Below, in pieces: positions 51,523-59,865 of a stretch of 64,000 bases of DNA (within the stretch, counting starts at the first letter, position 1; each line of letters begins with the position of its first letter). Under the pieces are notes generated by a model. That model saw only the letters and a program-made list of their open reading frames with translations, did no database searches and was not told the DNA's origin. Source of the stretch: Candidatus Thiodiazotropha endolucinida. Its GTDB lineage: Bacteria; Pseudomonadota; Gammaproteobacteria; Chromatiales; Chromatiaceae. The DNA lies in NCBI RefSeq assembly GCF_001715975.1, contig NZ_MARB01000016.1, positions 40,849-104,848 on the forward strand, written 5' to 3'. The position numbers and the translations under genes were made by a program.

Positions 51523-53361
51523 ATGAAAATAAATATGGTTCTGATGTTGCTTGCAGGGATTCTGGTTGTTATGGCGATTTCCTTTCAATGGAAAATCAGC
51601 AGCGATGCTGCGTACGCTTCTGAACTGGAAGCGCAGTATCAGCAAGCGATGGATGATTACAATGAAAATAACATCTACTACTCACCTCAGGCCACGACTC
51701 AATGGATCGTCCAACGGCAAAATCCAGCAGGTTACTTTGTCACCAATCCGGACATGCTGTTCGAACCTTCACAGCTCAATAACAGCACACTGCGAGGCAC
51801 ACGCTATGCTATCAGCACCCTGGGAGATCTGAACGGGCTGCACACCATAAATCGACATGCTGTCATTGATTTCATCCTGGGTCTGTACGAAACGGAGATC
51901 AAGCAGACTAGGGTGGAAACCTATACCCGATACCAACGCGGTACCCGGTATGATGGATTTAAAACCCTGCCCGGCCAGGACGTCGGGGTGAGGCCAACCA
52001 TGGATGCCCTCATGATACTTAATAGACTCGACCTTCTGGACGACCCGAGACTGAATCTGGATGGCATCTGGAACTTTATCGTTGCCCATCAAAACGAGGA
52101 CGGAGGATTCTGGGATGAACATTATCCAAAGCTCCTAAAAGATTCCAGTATGAAGTGCACCTCATTTGCAGCCCGGGCCCTCGCTATACTGAGTCAACAT
52201 ACCGGCCGACCGATACCTGAGAAACTGAGTAAGGGTGTCATTCGATTCGTTCAGAATAATCATGATATTGTTACCGGCGGTTACAGCAGTCAACCAGGGG
52301 AGAATTCTGACGATAGCTACAATGCGTTTCGCGCATTCAAATCCATCTGGGATACCACCAATGGCAGTGATGAAATCAAACGTCAGGCAGTTAGCGATTC
52401 CATCGACATGAATGCGCTTATTGACTATTTTAATTATAATCACTATTTAGTCGAATTGGGGGGCTATTCCCGCCATAGTAACCTTGAAAATAAAAAAGCC
52501 TCGATCAAAGCCACCCACCTGACCGTGTGGCTTTTGCATAACATGCAACTTCTTGACTACGTCGACAAGCAGAGCATAAGCAAGTATGTGATGTCGATGA
52601 AAACCCCCGATGGTCAATATGGTGGAGACATTTATACGACTTATTCAGCAATTGGCCTGCTACAGAAAATGGGTATTCCCTCGGCACCAAAACCTGAACC
52701 GGAAAAACCGGAAAAGCCGGCGATAATTCCTAGTATCGTACCTACAACGTTCTTCATAACAGCACTGATTACTTTACACCTCGGCTACCAAACTAAAAAA
52801 TTTGAGTTCAAAACCATCAACAAAGCCCTTATCATTCAGGCGAGCACGGATGCTCTTACCGGCATCTATAATCGGCAGTGTTTCGAGCAAAAACTGAAGC
52901 ATGAGATTGAAAAATCCTTAAGGTACAAAAGACCTCTGACGACAATCATGTTTGATATCGACAACTTCAAACGGATCAATGACAAGCACGGTCACATTGC
53001 TGGAGACACTGTACTCAAAGAAATTTCTGTACTGATAAAAGATGCCCTCAGGGATTCAGATATTTTTGCCCGCTGGGGTGGTGAGGAATTCATTATACTT
53101 TCTACTGAAACAGATATTGATGGTGGGCGACAACTTGCAAAAAAAATGCTCGATCTGATAAATGAAAAAGAGTTCACCGTGGTGCAGAAAATATCTGCAA
53201 GCTTTGGTGTAACTGAATTCTGTGCTGAAGATAGTATGGAAAGCCTGGTGAAGCGGGTCGATAACGCCATGTTGGAAGCCAAGCGACAGGGCAAAAACAG
53301 AATCATCAGCGTGGATGCAAAACTTAACTGTCAGCCGGCCTGTCTGACAAGCGGATTATGA
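51523..53361 (+). CDS. Diguanylate cyclase with a periplasmic prenyltransferase/terpene cyclase-like alpha-toroid domain
   Basis: The 612-residue protein has an N-terminal anchor (4-20), then residues 50-385 with repeated helix-turn units: WIVQRQNPAGYF (61-72), FIVAHQNEDGGFWD (185-198), FVQNNHDIVTGGY (242-254), YLVELGGYSR (308-317) and YVMSMKTPDGQYGG (355-368). These Q-x-D/N-G-G-F/Y turns, each followed by an alanine-rich helix (for example KCTSFAARALAIL), are QW-type repeats of the prenyltransferase/squalene cyclase toroid. A Pro-Glu-Lys linker (387-400), a membrane helix (404-421) and a GGDEF domain follow. GGEEF (519-523) and RDSD inhibitory site (510-513) are intact, so it should make c-di-GMP. 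Confidence 0.85.
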   Translation: MKINMVLMLLAGILVVMAISFQWKISSDAAYASELEAQYQQAMDDYNENNIYYSPQATTQWIVQRQNPAGYFVTNPDMLFEPSQLNNSTLRGTRYAISTLGDLNGLHTINRHAVIDFILGLYETEIKQTRVETYTRYQRGTRYDGFKTLPGQDVGVRPTMDALMILNRLDLLDDPRLNLDGIWNFIVAHQNEDGGFWDEHYPKLLKDSSMKCTSFAARALAILSQHTGRPIPEKLSKGVIRFVQNNHDIVTGGYSSQPGENSDDSYNAFRAFKSIWDTTNGSDEIKRQAVSDSIDMNALIDYFNYNHYLVELGGYSRHSNLENKKASIKATHLTVWLLHNMQLLDYVDKQSISKYVMSMKTPDGQYGGDIYTTYSAIGLLQKMGIPSAPKPEPEKPEKPAIIPSIVPTTFFITALITLHLGYQTKKFEFKTINKALIIQASTDALTGIYNRQCFEQKLKHEIEKSLRYKRPLTTIMFDIDNFKRINDKHGHIAGDTVLKEISVLIKDALRDSDIFARWGGEEFIILSTETDIDGGRQLAKKMLDLINEKEFTVVQKISASFGVTEFCAEDSMESLVKRVDNAMLEAKRQGKNRIISVDAKLNCQPACLTSGL

Positions 53362-53476
53362 TTGCTCCCTAAATCGCTGGAACCTCGCCACTCGATCGGT
53401 TACATTCCCAAATTATCGAAGCTGTAGAAAAAGCCAAAATTTTACGTAAGTAATGATAAAATAATGGAAGCAGTCA

Positions 53477-54904
53477 CTATTCCACAAGTGCCTTCATCTC
53501 ATCCAGGATGAGCTTGGCTCGCTCAGGGTGTTGTTCCATCTCCCTGCTCTTGGCGGTAATCCACTGCGCCTCTTCCTGCAGCAACCGGTTCAGGTTTTCT
53601 TCATAGACAACTACCGGATACTCCCGTTTACGCAGTTCGACCACATAGTCGTTGAGACGCTCCTTCAGCAACAGCCGACGGGTCTGTTGCCGGGTATCCG
53701 GATCATTGATATCGGTATATTTCGAAACCCTTCGATCAGTCACCCGAATAATATGCCAGCCGGCGGGGGTCTCTACAGGGCCTCCCAACTCGCCGATTTC
53801 AAGGGTGAAGGCCAACTCATCCAGGGCGGGAAAGCCACTGCCCTCCTCGACCCAGCCGAAGTCACCCAGGGTTTGCTTTGCCCTTGGATCGATGGAGTGG
53901 TTGAGCGCCGCCTGATAGATGGTCAGTTCACCCTTCCCCAGTTTTTCCATAATATCCAGCGCTGTCTTCTCATCCTTCAACACCACCATCTGCAGTTTGC
54001 GGTGCTCATTGAAGGTAATGCGCCCTTGATGTTCAGTAAAATAGTCCCGTACCTCCTGCTCCGTCGGCTGCATAGCTTGCGCCAGCGCACTACGATGCTG
54101 ATTGACCAGGCGTGTCACACTGAATTCGGCCAGGGCGGACTGAAAACCCGGATCCCGATCCAGCCCCGCCTCTCGCCCCTTTTTCGCCAATAGGTAGTTA
54201 TCTATCAGTCCATTAAGGGTTTTCAGGCGTCTGTTGATATCGATCGAGTTGTTCAAGGTAGTGAGATATTTCTTACTCTCACCCCATGTCATTACGTTAC
54301 CGTCATACTCGGCGATCACCTGCTCATCGCTGCGTATACCGTCATCTTCAATCTCAAGATGCTTGGTGTGAATCATTACCTTAGTCCCGGCATGCAGATG
54401 TTTGCGCAATCCCTGTTTGCGTACCAGGTATTTTGCTTTTTTGACCTTTGCCTCGACCAGGGGACGCATCTTGTCATCCAGCTCGGTATCCTTGGCAAAG
54501 TGTTTCTTCACATATTCGGCAATATCTACTTCGCTGACAGCGGAATCCGCTTTCAGGTAGTGTCTGCGATAGAGTCCCGCAAGCATGCCATCGGCATACT
54601 CCTGCAACTCCCGTTTGAAATTCGGATCCTCCAGCTTTCCCTTGCCGACGGCATCCAGATAGAGCAGGTTGACACTGATCGCCTTGTCCAGCAGTGTCAG
54701 GATCACAGTGCGTCGTTCGGGTGTTCCCAATGCCGGTGTTGACAGGCCCACCACGGCGGTACTGTTCAGTTGTGGGAAGGTGATGATCCGATCGTCAACC
54801 CGGGCCAGGATATTGCCATCGGATAGTACAGGCTCTGCTGTAGGTTCTCCCCATGCGGAAGCGGTCAAGAAACAACCGGCCGCCAGTGTTACAAGATTTC
54901 TCAT
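53477..54904 (-). CDS. Periplasmic parvulin-type peptidyl-prolyl isomerase (SurA/PpiC-like)
   Basis: The 475-residue protein has a signal peptide (LVTLAAGCFLTASAWGEP) and SurA-like helical chaperone regions with a DDRIITFPQL start motif. A parvulin domain near residues 300-395 contains HSIDPRAKQTLGDFGWVEEGSGFPALDELAFTLEIGELGGPVETPAGWHIIRV, an intact isomerase signature. A second partial helical region and a long polar C-terminus follow. It is encoded 216 bases downstream of the nine-heme cytochrome on the same strand. A foldase beside a large periplasmic cytochrome could help its maturation; this is inference from proximity. Confidence 0.88.
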   Translation of the reverse strand: MRNLVTLAAGCFLTASAWGEPTAEPVLSDGNILARVDDRIITFPQLNSTAVVGLSTPALGTPERRTVILTLLDKAISVNLLYLDAVGKGKLEDPNFKRELQEYADGMLAGLYRRHYLKADSAVSEVDIAEYVKKHFAKDTELDDKMRPLVEAKVKKAKYLVRKQGLRKHLHAGTKVMIHTKHLEIEDDGIRSDEQVIAEYDGNVMTWGESKKYLTTLNNSIDINRRLKTLNGLIDNYLLAKKGREAGLDRDPGFQSALAEFSVTRLVNQHRSALAQAMQPTEQEVRDYFTEHQGRITFNEHRKLQMVVLKDEKTALDIMEKLGKGELTIYQAALNHSIDPRAKQTLGDFGWVEEGSGFPALDELAFTLEIGELGGPVETPAGWHIIRVTDRRVSKYTDINDPDTRQQTRRLLLKERLNDYVVELRKREYPVVVYEENLNRLLQEEAQWITAKSREMEQHPERAKLILDEMKALVE

Positions 54905-55120
54905 TTCTGCCTCCGACTGCCCTGCCCAACCAGCTACCCGGCCGCATCAGTGATGGAACAGGTCTGCGGTATATAATCGATGGTTAAACAGTTGAGCGAT
55001 TCAACTTACCCTTAAAACACGATACATGGCTGTGAACTGAACGGGAGGGGAAACAGGCTGTTTCCCCTCCCTAATGCAGCCAGTCTATCGGCCTATTTGA
55101 CAGACTGGGTCGTACTGCCG

Positions 55121-58100
55121 TTACCAGCCACAGGTTGAGCCGGTGCGATCCAGGGATACATGTTCCCATACGCTTTCCGACACCCGGCCTTCAGCGAGAT
55201 GGAGTTTCCACTCCCGACCGTCTTCGCCGTTACAGGCCACTTCCTGCCATTCGTCATCATGGCAACCCTGACAGACGGTAGTGCGCGGATCTGTGGAGCC
55301 AAATACAGAACCTGAGATCAGTATCTCCACCTGATCCATGGTCTTTCGCGATACCCGCCCCTTCATGGCATGCTCCAGCCACTCATCTTCCGATACACTG
55401 ACTTCATCGTTCTCGTTTTCATGACAGCTGATACAGAAGTCGTCTCGAGGATCGTGATTATCGGTAAAAGTATGTGCCCAACTCACTGCCGCGTCGAAAT
55501 CCCCGGCGATCGGCGTACCGTCAAAGCGCAGACCTTCACCCTCGTCACAATAATCTCCATCCTCACCCGGCGCACAGACGCGTGTGGGTATCTGGGCATC
55601 AGGGTTATCGGCCAGGGTCTCGTACATATGGCATGAACCGCACTTCAACGGACCATGGCTGTCATCGCTGTTGAGATAGGCCGCCTGGGCATAGGTGGTT
55701 GCATCCACGCCATCGACACCAGGACCCTGTTCCAGATGGGGTGCCACCGGATAGAGGCCGTGGATCGACTCATGACACCCCTGACAGGTGATGTCCCGGT
55801 GACCGCGCGAGTAACGCATCAACCCCGCCTTGCATGGATAGTTGAAGGGCGGATGGTCATTACCCGGCTGATGGCCGCTCGGCTCCACATAGGGTGCGGT
55901 ATGGCAGTCGGCGCAATGAGGTTCGCCGGCGGCGAGCCAGTGGTCGCGTCCGTCAGTTGCCGCCGAGAAGGGTACCGCGGCCGCCATCGATCCACTCAGA
56001 GTCTGCTGGGCTGCAGCCACGCAATCGTCGGTGGTACAGAAATCGAGGATACTGACACTGAAGTCGCCGTCGCCATCGAAGCTGCCGCAGATCTGGAAGT
56101 CCGCCTCGCCGTTGCCGTCACAGTCGGGGCCTGGCGCTGCGGCACCCGTGGTACATGCGGTGGCGTCTCCCGCCACCTCGATGGTGGCCAGCTTGGCATC
56201 GAGCGCCGGGTCGGTACTGCCGCCTAAATAGGCACAGAGCCCAGGATCGCGGCGCCAGATGGCCATGGTCTCTTCCGAGGTGCGAATCGCTCCATCGGCC
56301 GGGAAGACATTGGGATCTCTTGGATCGAGCCAGTCCAAAGCCTGTTGCGTATCGACACCCACTGCGGCGGCAATTTCATCCAATGACGCCAGGGCGCGTA
56401 TATTGCTCGCGCCTGGGCCGGGTATGCCATCGATCAGGCTCTCCATGTTCTCTCGTTTCCAGATCTCCTGGCTCAACTGATTGTGACAGTTGGTGCACCA
56501 GATACCCCGGTCGTCGCGATCGCTGCCCGCAAGTCCGGCCTGATTGCGAGACACATTGTCGCGCAACCATTCACCGATGGCGGTCAGATGCTCGGGCGTA
56601 CCGGCGCCGTCGATATCCTTGAACGGATTGGAGTGTACATCACGACCGACGAAACAACCGCCGGCACCTAGACGGTTATCCGTATCGGCATAGAAGTTGT
56701 CGCCTGTCTCGGTGATGGGATAGCCCGCCATATCGCCATTGGAACGATGGGCTGGATGACATCCCTGACAGCCGCCGAAACGGCCGAGACTGTCGCTGAA
56801 TGCTATGGGGCCACCCTCGCCGACACCGCGATGGGTCTGATGAATCGCTTCGGACATAGGCAGAATCACCTTATCGTTACCCTCATCATCGATAAAGGAG
56901 GCCGACTTGACCTGGGCGATGACGTTATCCGCATGGCAACGTTGACACAGCACGGTGGTATTGCCGATTCGGGTGCTTTGCGCGAACACGGGCCGGTTGT
57001 TTTGCGCCGACAGATCGGCAGCCAAGGCATCGCACTCCGCCGGAGTGCCGCAGGCCGGATAGTTGACCAGGAAATCCGTGCCATGGCTCATGTCATGCAG
57101 GCCGAGAATACTGATGGCCGCACTCTTGAGTCGCGGATACCAATCCGAGTCGCCAGGACCTATACCATAATAGCTCATCCAGAAGTTGTACTCCTGCTGA
57201 ACCTTGGCCCAGATTTCATCCCCGCTCTTATGCGGGGAATTGGTGGTATCCACCTCTGAATGGCAGCGCTCGCAGTTGGGGATATCGATGGGGGCGGTAC
57301 CGAAGCCCTCCACCGGCACACCATTTTGCATCACAGGTTCACCCATACCGCCCGGCTGATCGGGATCGTAATGGCGCAGCTTGGCTCTCATTGCGACAAA
57401 GGGGCGTACAGAGTCCTCGAACATCGCACCCGGATCGGCAAAGAAGTTGATGGAATCCTCGAACGGAGTCAACGGGAGTCCCAAGGCCTCCCAGATCCTG
57501 GGTGAGGTCAGGGTAATCGGCAGGTTCTCCAACACCTTCATCTGAGTGTAGACAACCGTGCCATGCTCACCCGAGAAAGTCAGCACGTTGCCATTGGATG
57601 CACCGCCGCAGTCATTCGCTACGGCAGGATTGCTTGGTACGCCATCGGGATGAGAAACAGGCCCCATGGGATGGAGGCCGGCGCCGCAATCCGCGGGATA
57701 CTCGATATGGCCGGATACGCCGAGTCGAATCTTATCGCTCTCCGCAGAAGAATTGTTGGGATTGGCCCCTTCCAGGTCGGCATAGATATAGAGATGATTC
57801 CAGACTGCATTCCAGTAGTTGTCGGTCGGATCGTCGAAATCGCCATCACCCACCATAGCGCCGCTGACACCGTTCCAGGTCGGATTGCCATTACCGGAGG
57901 TCTTGAGCGAACCGTCCGGATTGACCACCGCCGAATCGGCAAGGGTATTCCACATCAGCAGTGAATTGCCTTCTGTCGCACTGATCAGCGTTGAGGTCTG
58001 AGGCACAACCTGCGGGCGGGTTTCACGGGGTTGGGCATCATGCCAGTATTCGAGTACATACTTTTGGAAATCCCCATTCGCATCGAGATCGGGGTCACGC

Positions 58101-58579
58101 AAAACAGTCTGGCGTCCCAAAGCATCCAGACCTACCGAGGGATCCCCCTCCAGAAGGCGCGCAAAGGCCGTCTGCCCTTCGTCACTCTGCTGCGTCTTCA
58201 CAACCTGGGCAAGGATAGAGTTGTAGGGAGGAAGCACACAACAGTAGGCGAACTCAAACCCGGTACAATGCATACCGAGCTCATAGTTCATCATGATGTT
58301 GAAACTGTTCTTTGGGCTCAGCGCCAGGCCGTTACCGCCGTCGCCACCGTCATCTTCGGAATGCTTCTCTTCCTCTTCCTCTTCCTCTTCCTCTTCCTCT
58401 TCCTCTTCCTTCCTGCGCTCATCCTCTTCACTACTGTGTTTGTCTTCCTCGTGATTTTCCTCTCCTTCATCTCTGCTCGCCCAGCTATTGTCCATGGCGA
58501 AAATCAGCATGAAGATAAACGAAATCGCGAATGTTACGAAGCGATGAGATTTATTGCGTCTTGAATGATTGCACTTCAT
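55121..58579 (-). CDS. Large nine-CxxCH multiheme cytochrome c with poly-glutamate tract
   Basis: From the ATG at 58579 (behind a GGAGG site) the product is about 1152 residues. A signal peptide (VTFAISFIFMLIFAMDNSWAS) is followed by an acidic segment with 14 consecutive glutamates, then a long domain with nine CxxCH heme motifs: CERCH, CQRCH, CQGCH, CTNCH, CADCH, CQGCH, CGSCH, CISCH and CQGCH. A CTGFEFAYCC stretch near residue 105 is an extra cysteine cluster. It is probably an exported electron-transfer protein, perhaps extracellular; substrate unknown. A parvulin gene is downstream and a thioredoxin-like gene upstream. Confidence 0.88.
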   Translation of the reverse strand: MKCNHSRRNKSHRFVTFAISFIFMLIFAMDNSWASRDEGEENHEEDKHSSEEDERRKEEEEEEEEEEEEEEKHSEDDGGDGGNGLALSPKNSFNIMMNYELGMHCTGFEFAYCCVLPPYNSILAQVVKTQQSDEGQTAFARLLEGDPSVGLDALGRQTVLRDPDLDANGDFQKYVLEYWHDAQPRETRPQVVPQTSTLISATEGNSLLMWNTLADSAVVNPDGSLKTSGNGNPTWNGVSGAMVGDGDFDDPTDNYWNAVWNHLYIYADLEGANPNNSSAESDKIRLGVSGHIEYPADCGAGLHPMGPVSHPDGVPSNPAVANDCGGASNGNVLTFSGEHGTVVYTQMKVLENLPITLTSPRIWEALGLPLTPFEDSINFFADPGAMFEDSVRPFVAMRAKLRHYDPDQPGGMGEPVMQNGVPVEGFGTAPIDIPNCERCHSEVDTTNSPHKSGDEIWAKVQQEYNFWMSYYGIGPGDSDWYPRLKSAAISILGLHDMSHGTDFLVNYPACGTPAECDALAADLSAQNNRPVFAQSTRIGNTTVLCQRCHADNVIAQVKSASFIDDEGNDKVILPMSEAIHQTHRGVGEGGPIAFSDSLGRFGGCQGCHPAHRSNGDMAGYPITETGDNFYADTDNRLGAGGCFVGRDVHSNPFKDIDGAGTPEHLTAIGEWLRDNVSRNQAGLAGSDRDDRGIWCTNCHNQLSQEIWKRENMESLIDGIPGPGASNIRALASLDEIAAAVGVDTQQALDWLDPRDPNVFPADGAIRTSEETMAIWRRDPGLCAYLGGSTDPALDAKLATIEVAGDATACTTGAAAPGPDCDGNGEADFQICGSFDGDGDFSVSILDFCTTDDCVAAAQQTLSGSMAAAVPFSAATDGRDHWLAAGEPHCADCHTAPYVEPSGHQPGNDHPPFNYPCKAGLMRYSRGHRDITCQGCHESIHGLYPVAPHLEQGPGVDGVDATTYAQAAYLNSDDSHGPLKCGSCHMYETLADNPDAQIPTRVCAPGEDGDYCDEGEGLRFDGTPIAGDFDAAVSWAHTFTDNHDPRDDFCISCHENENDEVSVSEDEWLEHAMKGRVSRKTMDQVEILISGSVFGSTDPRTTVCQGCHDDEWQEVACNGEDGREWKLHLAEGRVSESVWEHVSLDRTGSTCGW
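58367..58408. repeat. Seven tandem hexamers coding for 14 glutamates
   Basis: Read on the minus strand, GAAGAG is repeated seven times without interruption, encoding Glu58-Glu71 of the multiheme cytochrome. A six-base unit keeps the frame when copies are gained or lost, so the tract may vary in length. Confidence 0.95.
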
Positions 58580-58585
58580 AACCAA

Positions 58586-58957
58586 ACCCCTCCATGAAGC
58601 TGTAAGGTTTTTGTGGGACGAGTACTCTGACGGCGCTGTACGTCCACGATTGGTTCACAATGAATGTGATGATCCTCCTGTCCAATCACTACCAATTGAT
58701 TAATAATTAACAATAAATACTTGTATTTACTATGTTTATTATTCAGTATTCATTCTACTGTATTGACTGTTTTGGGCAGGTTGTACCAAAAACTAGCAAA
58801 ACGATATTAAGAGAAACTTAAAATGTTGATGGTCAGGGAAAATAAATTCCGGGTAGGGTTTAAAGATGTGAACCAGTTCATGCTCTAACAACCGGGAGAA
58901 CCGTTCTTGCTCCCCACTTAATAAACAAGCACCGATGCATGTAGTTCTACATGCACA
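58586..58957. other. AT-rich intergenic region upstream of the cytochrome gene
   Basis: About 370 bases between the cytochrome and TlpA-like genes, strongly AT-rich from 58690 to 58760 (for example AATTGATTAATAATTAACAA). It holds the cytochrome promoter. No clear operator or terminator was recognized. Confidence 0.4.
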
Positions 58958-59488
58958 TTACTGCTGCATTACCTGGTGAACAATCGAAGCGGCTTCGTCA
59001 CTATCCCACTCGACAGGACCGATCGCCTTATAACGCAAGCGCCCCTGACCATCAACGAGAAAACTGCTCGGGAAGACCTTGACCTCCCAGGCGTTGGCTG
59101 CGACCCGGTTAGGATCAAGTAGAACGGGAAACGTAAGTTTCAGGCGTGCCGCCATTTTACTTACACGACGTTTGCCCTCCTCGACATTGATGGCCAGGAT
59201 GACAAAATCGGACTGGTTCATCGCTTCTTTCAACCTGATCAATGACGGCATCTCCTCAATACAGGGGGGACACCAGGTCGTCCAGAAATTGAGTAAAACC
59301 GTTTTGCCTTTGAGATCGCTGATTCTGACTTGATTGCCTTTTAAGTCTTGAAGAACCAGGGAGGGAGCTGGATGATCCGGCAATATGACCTCAAGCCAGC
59401 CACCATGGACCAGACCGCTGGATGAAAATACAAGCAGGATCAACACCTGTATGAGATTGAGAAAATATGACCTTTTGAACAGATTCAT
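58958..59488 (-). CDS. TlpA/ResA-like periplasmic thioredoxin
   Basis: The 176-residue protein has an N-terminal membrane anchor or signal (YFLNLIQVLILLVFSSSGLVHGG) and a thioredoxin fold with active site Trp72-Cys73-Pro-Pro-Cys76 in NFWTTWCPPCIEEMP. LLDPNRVAANAWEVKVFPSSFLVDGQGRL completes the ResA/TlpA pattern with cis-Pro. Members reduce apocytochrome cysteines before heme attachment. Its place upstream of a nine-heme cytochrome on the same strand fits such a role, but a 372-base gap separates them and the link is inferred. Confidence 0.88.
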   Translation of the reverse strand: MNLFKRSYFLNLIQVLILLVFSSSGLVHGGWLEVILPDHPAPSLVLQDLKGNQVRISDLKGKTVLLNFWTTWCPPCIEEMPSLIRLKEAMNQSDFVILAINVEEGKRRVSKMAARLKLTFPVLLDPNRVAANAWEVKVFPSSFLVDGQGRLRYKAIGPVEWDSDEAASIVHQVMQQ

Positions 59489-59865
59489 GGTGTTTTTTTA
59501 CTCAGTCAGTATTAATTGTTCACCCGCCTGATGCAGAGTATTACGGAATATCATTCCCGCAGTTGACTTCAAATAATACTTAAAAGTTAGTCTCTAGCTA
59601 AATGATAAAAAAGTAGATTTCCAAATTCACTCTATTTCCGCATGAGAGATCGGAAGGGTCGAAATGTAACTAAAGTTTTACAAATCGAAGACGATATCTC
59701 TTGCAACCATGGAGTATATGGTTACAGCAAAGCAATACAATAAGCTTATTTGCTGTAATGAATCGTCCACAGGCGGCTTGTGGGCAAGGTTATACGGCGC
59801 ATACGAATTATAAAATACCAGCGCCAGGATTTGGGATATGGATCATCCATATCAGGGAAACGATC
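59489..59865. other. Divergent intergenic region before the chemoreceptor
   Basis: About 380 bases between the leftward TlpA-like gene and the rightward chemoreceptor. An open frame continues upstream of the chosen chemoreceptor start to an ATG at 59701, but its translation ([21 protein letters not shown]) has no chemoreceptor pattern. No repeat or flagellar-type promoter was recognized with confidence. Confidence 0.35.

Noticed and set aside
55655-58564. Several long open frames opposite the multiheme cytochrome
   Set aside because: They mirror the GC-rich third positions of the cytochrome gene; their translations (His/Arg/Ala-rich) show no domains.
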